52,868 nucleotides of DNA from Chara braunii. Taxonomy: Eukaryota > Streptophyta > Charophyceae > Charales > Characeae. Of the stretch, positions 18,350 to 28,420 are shown piece by piece (position 1 is the first letter of the stretch; the number at the start of each line of letters is the position of its first letter). The stretch lies in NCBI GenBank assembly GCA_003427395.1, contig BFEA01000010.1:6189234-6242101 (forward strand). Reading direction: 5' to 3'. The notes beneath the pieces are model-generated. The model was not told the DNA's origin. It searched no databases and saw only the letters and a program-made list of their open reading frames with translations. The translations under genes and the position numbers were made by a program.

Positions 18350-19255
18350 CTCAGGGTGCAGAAGATGGTAAGGCCCTCTGGCCGGTTATGCGCTCGCTAA
18401 AGGTTTACCCCCCTTAGCGCACGCTTCAACCGACGCCTGAGCGTCGAAAGCAACCCCATGGCTCAAGTGAGGCCACTCGGGTATGGGCACTGCATAGTGC
18501 ACCGACATGTCCCAAATCCGCATTGTTAGTCGGTATGTGTAGGTCTTGCGTCCGCGCGGCTTTATACTAAACCATGCACGCAGCGCCTGCCGATTTTCGT
18601 GCTCGAAAGTTATGGGTCAAGCGGAGAGGGCAAAAGCGCGCTAGGGCCAGTAGACCCAGCGTAAAACGACGCGTGGGCAAGGTATCAATCCTGGTCGGCC
18701 TAAGGGGGACCCGCGTACGAGCCTCCAACGTCTCGAACGTCGGGCGGACTATGGGTCTAATTTTGGGCCTTATCCACATGCATTGTTCGTGTTGGCCTAC
18801 CCCTCCCATCTGAGGCGGCCATCGGGCTATCGGCTAGTAAGAGGAAGGAAAAGGGGTGATCCTCTTTCTATCTGCAGTTGATTCCTCTTTTAAGTTTCTT
18901 GGTTGGTCGTTGTAGTCCGTGGTAGCCGTCAAAGTCAAACCCCTTAATTTTGGCTACCACGACAACCCTGAAGCTGTCTACTCAACCCCTATGCGCACGG
19001 TGCAGAAGAGGGTGTGGTCTTCAACCGCGCATGGCGGTTGTCTAGTGCCGAGAAGGTAACCCCTCAACGCGCGTGTCAGCCGACACTTGAGTGTCGAACA
19101 CGACCCTCGAGATTACCAAGGGTCGCGCGATTACGAGTACCACGTAGTACCCCATCAGCACAAACGCTTGTGAATGCCCGCATGGCTGGTCGATATGAGA
19201 AGGCCATGCGCGCGCACGACTCTTATACGAAAATCGTGCGCGCAATACCTATCTG
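18350..19255 (+). repeat. Two diverged copies of a structured repeat
   Basis: About 18350-18555 and 18995-19255 share the order GTGCAGAAGAKGGT - TAACCCCTC/TTACCCCCC - CGACRC-YTGA-GYGTCG hairpin - a second small hairpin around GCACTGCATAGTGC or GTACCACGTAGTAC. The first hairpin (18431-18446 and 19081-19096) keeps pairing while one base pair changes from G-C to A-T. Copy 2 also has longer hairpins: CGCATGG...CCATGCG, and GCGCGCACGA...TCGTGCGCGC around 19210-19242. Confidence 0.6.
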
Positions 19256-19504
19256 AGTCTCGCAACATAACGTTATGGGTCGCATACTAAAGGGACTAGG
19301 AGTGTTGCGGTGTTATGGTGTTTCTGGTGTTCGTTTTGTGTTTTCCTCGCGTGTTATGTATGGGTAGATGTGAGTGTTGTGGTGTATCGCGTGGATGCGT
19401 CCTAATCTACCGACATCGAGTCGCATTTGGGACCTCAGCCCCCCAGTGCGTCGATTCGCGTGCGGGTTCGATCTTTGGGCGTTCGACCGTGCGTAACCCC
19501 TATG

Positions 19505-20299
19505 CTACAGCAAACGAGAAACGCCCTCGGCTGGGCCACCTCTGCAATTGCATACGAAAAGCTTTCGCATGTGGTTCAGTAGCTCGGCGGGGATACGCCC
19601 ACCTAAGGGATGGTGACAGCTCCCNCAGGTGGAGGNAAGCNGTGCCTCGCGTGACCCTGTCCTGTCGTAGGGGCTCGCGAGAGGTACAGTTGGCGCACTT
19701 GGCCGGAGCGGCAAACGCTCTCCGCGACAAGTCCTGCATAATCCTGCGTGACGCGGCCGGGAGGGTCCCCGTGCGGGACCAATGCGCTCGACAGCGGGGC
19801 GACAATAGACGGGGACGTGATGTTGGGGAGGGTCGTGTGATGGGGAGAATGAACCGGTTCTTCTTCGTCCAAGAGCAGAGATGGAGGAAAGGGGAGTAAG
19901 TTGAGGCTGGGCAGTACGCTGTGGCCAGCGTCCAGGACAACGAAGTACGTGGTCCGCAAGGGCAGATGAGACCGACGAAGAATAGGATGACAAAGTGTGT
20001 GCGGATGAAGCGGTTTGTGGATCAGGAAGAGGGGTGACGGATTGAGACAAAACAGGGGAGGTAGGAGCGGTGAAGACGGGGCTGGTGGAGTAGTAGGAAG
20101 GTGTGCAATAGACGGAGACAAAGACCAGGGGAAATAAGGGTGGTGAAGACGGGGGTGGTGCAACCAGGGGTGGTGAAGTGGTTGAAGCAGAGACAGGAGG
20201 CTCAGTCACAATTGAGACCAGAAGAGGGGACTCTGCAGGTGGCAATGCAGGCAAGGCCATGAATACCATGGAGGAACACACCGACACCAAAGGGGGCAC
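19505..20299 (-). other. Pro/Ser-rich open reading, unassigned
   Basis: A 264-codon open stretch on the minus strand begins MPPLVSVCSSM and is dominated by Pro and Ser in its first half (TTSPPLVAPPPSSPPLFP). The second half has one CRTC pair and three N-containing codons. No domain was recognised. Its opposite strand (20178-20504) is also open, so this may be composition rather than a gene. Confidence 0.2.
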
Positions 20300-20504
20300 A
20301 GCAGCCGCTGGTCAAGTTCCACCCGCGGAATCAATTGTAGAAGCAACCAAGGCCGATGAGGACGAAGTTGTGAACCTAAAAGGGACAGTCAGGGTCACAA
20401 ACGGCATGGAAGGCGTTACTAAGACTGATGAGGACGCAGGTGCGACAGTCTCTATCTATTATCACAGAGTTATCAAAGCACAAAAGCAAAAAAAACAAAA
20501 ATAA

Positions 20505-21426
20505 TCAGTTCATCGTTTATCTTCTTACTTGCAACTCCCCCTATTCAGAACCTCTTGCATATGCAATCAGACCCGCTTTCTTCTTCAACTTCATGCATGC
20601 AACAGATGGCAAAGCACACTGGCGCCAAGCGCCCACTCGAAGCTCAGAGATATGGAAACCGAGAACACAGTTCAAATGCAAACTCGCTTCAACAGGCAAT
20701 GCCGCATCAGCACCTGTACATCCCAACTCACGTCACTTTGTCCAACACCACTGTTCGCACACACTCAACTCTAGATCACCCTGAATACCCCACATGCGTT
20801 CACTGTATCACACACACGTACACACACACTAACACCTAACACTAGCTATGGCGGCTATGGACGCCGGCTACTACTAACTATGGCGCACTACCTTCTTCAA
20901 GCCCACTTCGACCTTGGGCATCTGCAGACCACCTCGCACAACACGCTCAGGCAGTGCTTCCGCATGGCGCACAACAGAATGAATGAATGGTCGGACGCTG
21001 CCTCTTGATTTTTACTTCTGTTAAGTCGTTGGCCTGCCCTATTCCACCGGGCCCATGGTGCACACAGTCCCTCATGGTATTTGCTGACTGTACAAAGTGA
21101 GATTGGGACTGGGTACCGCTAGCTAAGCGAAGTTGGACTCACCTCTTGCCCACTTGCCTCTGGTCTACTGTGTACAATGTGAGAAGAAACTTGAAAGGCC
21201 ACTTCCGGACCTTTCGAAAGTTTGCGGACTTGGCCTTTCAAGACTGAAGCAGCTACGACCTTGACCTTTCAGAACTACAACAACTATAACGCCTATTCAA
21301 AAATGACCCCTACTTTGAGGTTCAAGACCCGATAACTACTCAAACCTACGACAGACAACTTTCAACCACTAACACACAGGTCACAGATTCAAGACACACA
21401 GGGTCAACTTGATACCGTATACAGGT
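20505..21426. other. No gene seen
   Basis: No coding or RNA gene recognised. A phrase TCACAGAGTTATCA followed by an A-rich run, just left of this stretch (20462-20500), recurs at 40476-40508. Confidence 0.45.
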
Positions 21427-21640
21427 TAGGGTAAGGTAAGGTCTGGGGATCAAGCCCTAGGATCCCCATCTGTGTCTGCAAAAAGGTGAAGGGTAAGGTA
21501 AGGTCTGGGGATCGAGCCCGAGGATCCGCATCTGTGACTGCAAAAAGGTGAAAACCGTTTCACATACAAGGCTGCCCACGTGGACGTGGTTGAGCAGCGG
21601 CTGCCCCCACCCCGTGTGTCTCATCGACCCACTTGCACAG
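21427..21640 (+). repeat. 63-bp direct repeat plus a repeat shared with 40797-40880
   Basis: AGGGTAAGGTAAGGTCTGGG occurs near 21427 and 21490, each copy followed by GGATC.AGCCC.AGGATCC and TGCAAAAAGGTGAA. Directly after (21556-21640) comes ACAAGGCTGCCCACGTGGAC...GCTGCCCCCACCCCGTGTG, which is recognisable again at 40797-40860. Confidence 0.75.
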
Positions 21641-21704
21641 CCAAAAGGCAAAGAGGCAAAGAAAAGAGGAAGGGAACAACCAAATATAACAAAACAGGGG
21701 GCAC

Positions 21705-22380
21705 AAAGATCATGGATGACAAGGCCCACATATAAGCTACGCCCCGAACTTCACAGGCCAAAATCGACGGAGACAAGACCTACAGGGATATGAAAACACT
21801 CTTGCCTGCAAAAGAAGAAATCCCAAATACATATCTATATACAACAAATGGCCTTGTTCGTCATCAAGAAGTTGGCATTCCAATTCGTAAACCATTCATG
21901 CTCTCATAGGCCGAACAACGAGAAAACCTAAGTGATTGGTCCCACATGAAAGCACCGCTGCGCTAGCCAAAATAGACCGTACATCGGGACAAAACCAATC
22001 GGGATGCAAACAAGGTTGTCAAAAAACAAACATAACATCCTAGATGACAAATGCCACATGCAAGCACCGCCCCCTACATCACAGGCCAAACGACGAGCCA
22101 ATGACCAACCAGGATATCAATCAACAGCCTTGCCTGCAAAAAAAACTTTCTAAAAACAATCCCAAATGACAATTCCCACCTAAAAGCACCGCCTCCCATC
22201 AATAGGCCAAACAACGGGAACCAGCCAACTAGATGACAAAAGAAAAAACCCAGGTGACAAGTCCCACATGAAACCACTACCACGTAGACCAAACAACTCA
22301 CAGGAAAACACCACCGCGTGGACCAAACAACGAGACAAAACCAACCGGGATGCAAACAAAGAGTACCAGAATACCAACAA
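21705..22380 (+). repeat. Degenerate tandem repeats, about five units
   Basis: Units built of GATGACAARTCCCACATG, AAGCACCGC, AGGCCAAACAACGAG and ACCAACCGGGATGCAAACAA recur between about 21712 and 22360 with unequal spacing. The order is retained while the sequence drifts. No gene seen. Confidence 0.7.
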
Positions 22381-22497
22381 TTTTACCATAACCACACGTG
22401 AAAAAACGGAACCATACAATAGGTTCATAAAACGAAATACCCCAACAATGGGGAAGGGCAAAGCAAAAGAAAGAATAAATAAGATAGAAAGGAGAAT

Positions 22498-22503
22498 TAC
22501 CAT
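22498..22503. repeat. E4 target-site duplication, left copy
   Basis: TACCAT directly precedes the left LTR and is repeated directly after the right LTR at 40387-40392. Confidence 0.78.
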
Positions 22504-23646
22504 TGCAAGGAATATGAATGGGAACGATATACACAAACCCAAACTACAAAATCACACAGATGTCCAACTATTCGTGTACCAGCAGAGAGCACGAATGCAC
22601 CGAGATTCCATCCAAATAAGAGCAATACAATGAAGGAATGAGCAAATGTTCAAGCCCTCAGGCAACACCAACACAGTATCCACAGCCACTCCTATCTGTA
22701 TGGTGCCCAGCACCCAACCTACACTACTCGCCTATCCAGCCAACACTACTCGCCTATCCAAACCAAATCAGCATTCTTCAAACAGGCTCACTTCAACTCT
22801 CGAAGACCATTGTACATTATGTCAACACCATAGCCAACCTCTCCCATGTACCATGTACTCATCTCCCCTCCTCCGACCCTGTCAACCGACACTCGGCTCC
22901 TTCCTTGAGACCACCGATCCCCTCCTAACCTCGTAACGCCCTGAAGCCAGGCTATGGTCGCTCGCGCACCGCTGCCCAAAAGCGTCCCTATTCACCTCAC
23001 AAGCGCCCGCAAGCGCCCTGGCCGCTGACGCAGCATGCAGCGTCTCACGCATCGACGCAGCAATGTGACCGCATTGCCTGTGTTGGCCAGAATGGCAGAC
23101 CCTGGCTGCCCTCCTTCCTATATGGAAGCGGCAGCCTCTGCTTGGTTCCCTCTGACCTGGCTGGAAGCTTTCAGTAGCTTCCGGTTGGGCCCCAGTACCT
23201 GTGCCCAGGCCCAGTGCTACAGTTGAGGGTCTGGGCCCTTTACAGTTGGACACGGCCTGAGTCTCTGGACTTGGGCTGTTTCCTGTATTTGCACAGGACC
23301 CGAGGTATGTACATTGACAGTGCTGTTTTTGCGTAGGCCTGTAGCCACTTCGTGATGTATCGGCCCTGCATTGTGTGTATGTACCCAGGCGCAACTGCCA
23401 CAGCCCGGGCCAAACTGTTCGATGCAACTTAAACTGTACGACGCAGCTTAGGGAGGCTCACGCGTCCACTTAACCAACTGGCGGGCTGTAACAGCCTGAA
23501 AGCCCACATATGAAAAATGTCGAATTTTGGGCTCTGGTGAATATTCACGCCCACCTTCAATTAGGGCGGGCACTTGGCTTGCTGGAGGACTCTGCCCAAA
23601 ACATGTCCATGTCTGATAAGGGCCCCGCAAGGGCTCATTCCTCGCA
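22504..23646 (-). repeat. E4 3' LTR (LTR A, 1143 bp)
   Basis: Plus-strand ends are TGCAAGGAAT and CATTCCTCGCA. It matches 39333-40386 along its length: GAGATTCCATC, GTTCAAGCCCTCAGG, AGCATGCAGCGTCTCACGCA and GGGCTCATTCCTCGCA occur in the same order in both. LTRs hold the promoter and polyadenylation signals. Confidence 0.85.
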
Positions 23647-23664
23647 TTCTGACCCCCTTAGCTT
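23647..23664 (-). other. E4 polypurine tract
   Basis: The minus strand reads AAGCTAAGGGGGTCAGAA immediately before the TGCGAGG start of the LTR, as expected for the plus-strand primer. Confidence 0.78.
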
Positions 23665-23684
23665 CAAAAGTCCGCTGAGATGCT

Positions 23685-26600
23685 TCATGAAGGTGCATTC
23701 CCCTTCAATTTCCTTTCATATTCGGCCACGATTTCAAGAGTTGTCTTGAGGAGTTCCTCCCTTGTAAACCATCGGTCTTCCTTTGGGATAAGTATGATGC
23801 CTGAACCGTACTTTGTACACTCCCACAGGTTTAGGCAATGTACCCTTACCAGTTGGCTTGGGAACAGGCATGTCTCTGTGCTCCAGGATATCGTCGACGT
23901 CCATGTGACCATCCATGGAATCTCCTTCATGGGAACTACTCTGTTTCAGCGAAAGGTGCAAGTTTTGAGGCGGGAAACACACGGTAAGTGCGTAGGTGAC
24001 CAGGGATATGTATTACATACGTTTGACCATCCAAATCACTACCCACAATATCCAAGACTTCCCAGAGACCGAAATACTGAGGCATTACTTTTCTAGAGAT
24101 GCCAAACTCATGTCCCAACTCACTAGCCTTGACCCAAACACGTTCCCCTACCTAAAATGTGGACATTTGGCAATGCTCATTCTCAGAAGCAATCATTGCT
24201 TCCTGAGATTTCTTGATGTGCTCAACAGTCTGTTGCAACAATTTCTGATACTGGACACCAAATGCAATGGTTCCAGGAGTTGCAGCAGTTCTCATACAAG
24301 AGCAGATCTAGGCTTCCACCCCAAATGCAGCTCATTTGGACTGACGTCGGTGGTGCTACGTAGAGCATAATTGTACAGGTTGGCGATCAGACAGTTTTGC
24401 ATCCCAATCATCCTGGCTTGGCTTGATATAGTGCCTCAGCAAATACTGCACCACATGGTTCATTCGTTCAGCCTGCCCATTGCCTTCAGGATGATTCCCA
24501 GAAGTCATCGGAGCTGGCTGCCCAACTAATCAGCGGCCTTTTTCCACATCTCATTGGAGAACCGGTTATCTATATCACTAACATTCGTTTTTAGAAGACC
24601 AAAGTCACACACCCAGTTATCCATGAATAACTTGACGAGGAGCTCAGTCCTAGCAATCTCAGGCATGGCGACTAGTCTAGCATAGTCAGTGAACCTATCA
24701 ACTACGACGCGAGGATGTCCATGAAGTCCATGGAAACACTTTCCCGGACGAGCACGAATGGGTAAAGGATGTAGTAACCCAAGTGGGGCTTGAGTCCGCG
24801 GCTTATCCCCCTGACAGACTTCGCAAGTCTGAACGTAGGTCTTTGCATCGCTGGCCACCTAAATCGTTGTACCAAGTTAACACTAGTCTTTTTGTAACCG
24901 AAGTGTTCCGTTGCATCATGGCACTCACCTAAAAATAAACTACGCAAAATCTCTCTAGAGGGCCCAACTAGTCTCTTGAACCCTGCCTTCTCAAGAAAGA
25001 GCAACCCATCCACCATCACAAACTCACCAGCTGTTGCCTTGTCCTCGACCTCGAGTTTGAGGATGATGTCCATCGTGACAAAGCCTTCCTTGTAGGCTCC
25101 CAGCAAGGATGGAGTTACATTGTATGATAAGCCACTCGGTAATCAGCGCATCCGGGTCGTCTGCCCTACGAGCATCAACAACCTTTTTATATTCTCCTTT
25201 GAGGTTATCTAGCTTGAAGTCATACGGATCTATGACTTCAGTTCAGCGTTTGAGTGCGTCGGAGAGAACAGGTTGTGTCTTGATCCACTTTTGAGTGTTT
25301 GATGGTCCGTCCTCAAATAGCAGAAGCGTCCCAACAGATAGTGTCTCCAGTGGACAAGTGCCTTGAAAAGGGCGTAGAGTTCCCTTTCATAGGTGGACTT
25401 CGTTAATTTCTTAGATGGCATCTATTTACTCATGTACGTGATCGGCTTGAACTTTTTCCCTTCCTGTTGAGCCAACATTGCGCCAATACTGTAATGGCTT
25501 GCGTCAGTGGTCAGTACAAATGGCCTTTGAGGATCGGGAACCATGAGAACCTCATGATGTGCAAGGGCATGCTTCAATCTTTTAAAAGCAGACTCACATG
25601 TGTTTGTCCATTCCCATGGAGTATCAAGGCACGTTAGAACATTCAAGGGAGATGCGATAGTACTATAGTTTTGTAAAAAATTGCAATAATACCCGCACAT
25701 CCCCAAGAAAGATCTAACCTTAATCACACATTGCGGTCATGGCCAGTCTCGAATGCCAGCCACCTTCGCATCTTCTAGCCTAATCCCTTCCGCGGATACT
25801 TCATGACCCAAGCACAAGATTTAAGTACGACCAAACTCGCATTTCTTTAAATTTATCTTATACTTGTGTTGTCGGAGGAGAGAAAGACTTTCCCTACATG
25901 TTGAGCATTCTCCTCGACAGTACTACTGAAAATAAGATTGTCGTTAAGGAACACGACGATAAACTTATCCAAGTCATGGAAGATATTGTTCATGGTGTGC
26001 AACTTATTTTCAATTGTTCTTTTTTATTGATTCAGTAGAATGAAACTTTGTACTTCAGCTCGGATGCACCCGACGCATTGCAAAGGCCGAAAGGCATCGC
26101 CACAAACTCGTACAAACCATACCTGGTCTGAAATGCGGTTTTGTGTTGGTCTTCCGGTCTAATAGCAATTTGATGATAGCCTAACTTCAAGTCTATCTTG
26201 GTAAAGACCTTAATCCCTGCACCCTATCCAGTAGGTCATCGATACGCGGTAGGAGCTCTTCGTTTTTTGCGGTGATGGCATTGAGCCCCCTATAATCAAT
26301 GCACATCCTCAATGATCCCCCCTTCTTCGATACGAATAAGTCGAAGGGGGAGATGCTCGGCCATATCCAACCCTTTTTTGTGAGCTCTTTCAGTTGTCGT
26401 CGAAGCTCGTCCAACTCGGTCGGAGCCATGTTATAGATTCTCCCTTTGGGTATCTTGCTCCCAAGGATGATTTCTATGGCATGGACAACCTCCCTATCTA
26501 CGACACATGTGGGCTCCTCAAACAGATCAGGGTACTTAGCAATGACACTCTCTATCTTTGGGGGTGATATAACAACCTCCCCTTTCTCAAAGATAAAGAC

Positions 26601-26747
26601 CGGGTACATACCCTCCTCTTGGTTATGTTTATAGCAATTACAGAAGGTCGACGTGCATAAACACTCGCAGCAGTCGATTAATCTACCAGCCTTATAAAAT
26701 TTAGATATTGTAATGGTCCTCCCATTAGGCAGCTCATGCTTCAACAC
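23685..26747 (-). pseudogene. E4 pol: RT, RNase H, integrase, chromodomain-like tail
   Basis: From right to left: the linker and RT fingers with [14 protein letters not shown] (26193-26747); RT palm, where the usual YLDD reads FLND (about 25940-25965), a lost catalytic Asp; RT thumb and RNase H with LTTDASHYSIGAML (25422-25727), YERELYAL and TDHQTLK (25230-25421); integrase zinc site HDATEHFGY...CEVC (24800-24935); core first Asp in SMDFMD (about 24720), second in VSDIDNRF (about 24560), Glu in GNGQAERMN (about 24455-24480); the C-terminal FGLWEVLDIVGSD module (23936-24118); and a tail with YKVRFRHH and RWFTREELLK (23690-23800) resembling a chromodomain. Several frame changes separate these parts. 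Confidence 0.84.
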
Positions 26748-26789
26748 TTTCTTGTCCCAGTCAAACTGGGGCTTGGCAACCTCAAGGTA

Positions 26790-27119
26790 CTACATACCTA
26801 ACAACGTGTCAAATGGTCGGTCGTCGCTAACCAAGATCGAAATCTTACGATTAACTCCCCCTCCTGCATAGGAGAAAGTGCAGACTACGTCCTTTACATA
26901 GTCCTCCACCAACATGTGCTCTTTGTTGGCAAAAGTAGATGCTACCCGTCTACTCAGGCGTTCCACCGGGCCCTGTGGGCGCAGTCTCTCAACGCAGTCG
27001 CGACTTATGAAGTTTCGAGTGGAGCCAATGTCTACGAAGGCACCACACTTTGCGATCTCGTACACCAACTTCCACAACGGCCAACTCTTGAAACGTGGAC
27101 GGTACATCACCCACTCCAA
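26790..27119 (-). pseudogene. E4 protease
   Basis: A 109-residue minus-strand reading contains AFVDIGSTRNFIS, the aspartic-protease active-site loop with D-I-G in place of D-S/T-G, followed by SILVSDDRPFDTLLGM, the usual closing strand of the domain with (D/A)xLLGM. Length and order are normal for a gypsy protease. It lies just after the truncated CCHC region and before RT. Confidence 0.8.
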
Positions 27120-27224
27120 CGAGAGTAGAAGCAGCTACAACTTCTACTGGCCCGTGGTGTTTCCCAAGCTAGAGCTCGTAGAGGCCCCACCTTGGGAGAA
27201 GAGAATCCCACCCTTAGGGGGTGC

Positions 27225-27278
27225 CTTCGCGTTCTTGCATTTGATGTTGATGCCCATATTCTCCACAGTTAATACAAG
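27225..27278 (-). pseudogene. E4 gag CCHC knuckle, cut by an insertion
   Basis: Minus-strand text CINCGEYGHQHQM (about 27235-27275) is the start of a CCHC zinc knuckle. The next bases to the right (27279 on) belong to an LTR of another family, so the gag gene is interrupted here and resumes near 36990. Confidence 0.65.
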
Positions 27279-28394
27279 TGTTATGATCCTGGCCAATTTC
27301 CAGATACACATTCATCAGATAATACAATGCTGTCCAATTGCAGAAAGAAATGAATGAACTTGAGAGGAGAGATATGGTTAGAAGAAGAAGAAATAAGAAA
27401 AAAGAAGATGTACACCAACATAGACAAATGATATAAGCTCTTCTTCTTCGCTCACCTTTGTCTTCCTCCTTATCTCCTCCTCTCTTATTTACACAAGAAC
27501 TAATAATACAATGTTCAACGGCTGAACCAGAACCAAAGACCGAGTTCCTCTTCTACTGTCGGCATCACTTGAGGTCCACCATAGCCACGGCCGCCTCTTC
27601 CTCCCTTCATCATCATAGGTCGAGGCTATGGCGGATTACTAAGCCTTGCCCAGATGCCCAGAGGACATCCCAAAGCAGCTATGGCTGCTCCAACTCAGGC
27701 CACCATGCCCGACTCTGCCTCGAAGCTTCTTGGTGTAGCTCTCCCCAGTTGGGAACTCCCTGCTGCATCGCCCACCAAGGTGATGAAGATGGTTGCCACC
27801 ATAGCCAGGTAAGTACCCTGGCCCTCCTCCCCCTTCCTGTTTTTCTCCTTCCCCCAGCAACACTCCTCCGCATAGCGTTCCTTCAGCCGGCGCTCCAACC
27901 AGAGTGTTGCCAAATTTGCGCACCGAGAATGAGGTCGGGCTCTTCGCCCGACAAGGAGATATAGCGGCCTGCTTGCCTCTTCGTCCGGTGACTTCCAGGT
28001 CGCTCGGCCTTCCAAGCAAACGGTACCTCCTCCCTTTCGAAGGGAAATATCTGATATTGCCCGTACAGGGCCTAGACCCAGACTGGTTGGATTGGTACCC
28101 GGTAGACCTAACCTACAACTACTGGGCCTCTAAAAATGCCACTTTTGTCTTCTTCTGCTCGGCCTCCAGTACCCGCACATCTACCTCTTCAAGGTGCGGT
28201 ACCGGCCTACCCACTAGAGTGTTTTTCCAGCTTCACGGCCACAAGTACCAACCCCGAGGGCCCAATGAACGAGCAAGTGCCCTTGCGGGCCACACACACA
28301 CTCAAACCAACCAGCACTCAGACAGGCACGGCCACACACACACTCAAGCCAACCAGCACTCAGACAGACATCCAGTCCAGCAAGCGTGCACACA
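27279..28394 (-). repeat. LTR C1 of a second family, about 1.1 kb
   Basis: Plus-strand start TGTTATGATCC (27279) and end near GCGTGCACA (28390-28394). On the minus strand AAGGGACAAG just outside could be its PPT. Almost the whole segment recurs, inverted, at 34771-36135: for example CCAATTGCAG, AAGCTTCTTGGTGTAGCTC, and the paired CCAACCAGCACTCAGACA phrases. Orientation fits a 3' LTR of the minus-strand element E3 to its right. Confidence 0.72.
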
Positions 28395-28420
28395 CAAACT
28401 TGTCCCTTCGAGCAAGTAAC

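Noticed and set aside
19505-20299. 264-codon Pro/Ser-rich reading as a host gene
   Set aside because: Composition-driven, N codons inside, both strands open, no domain recognised; listed only as unassigned.
20340-20445. CGATGAGGACGAAG and CTGATGAGGACG phrases as further hammerhead cores
   Set aside because: Stem II and the GAAA box are missing or incomplete at both places.
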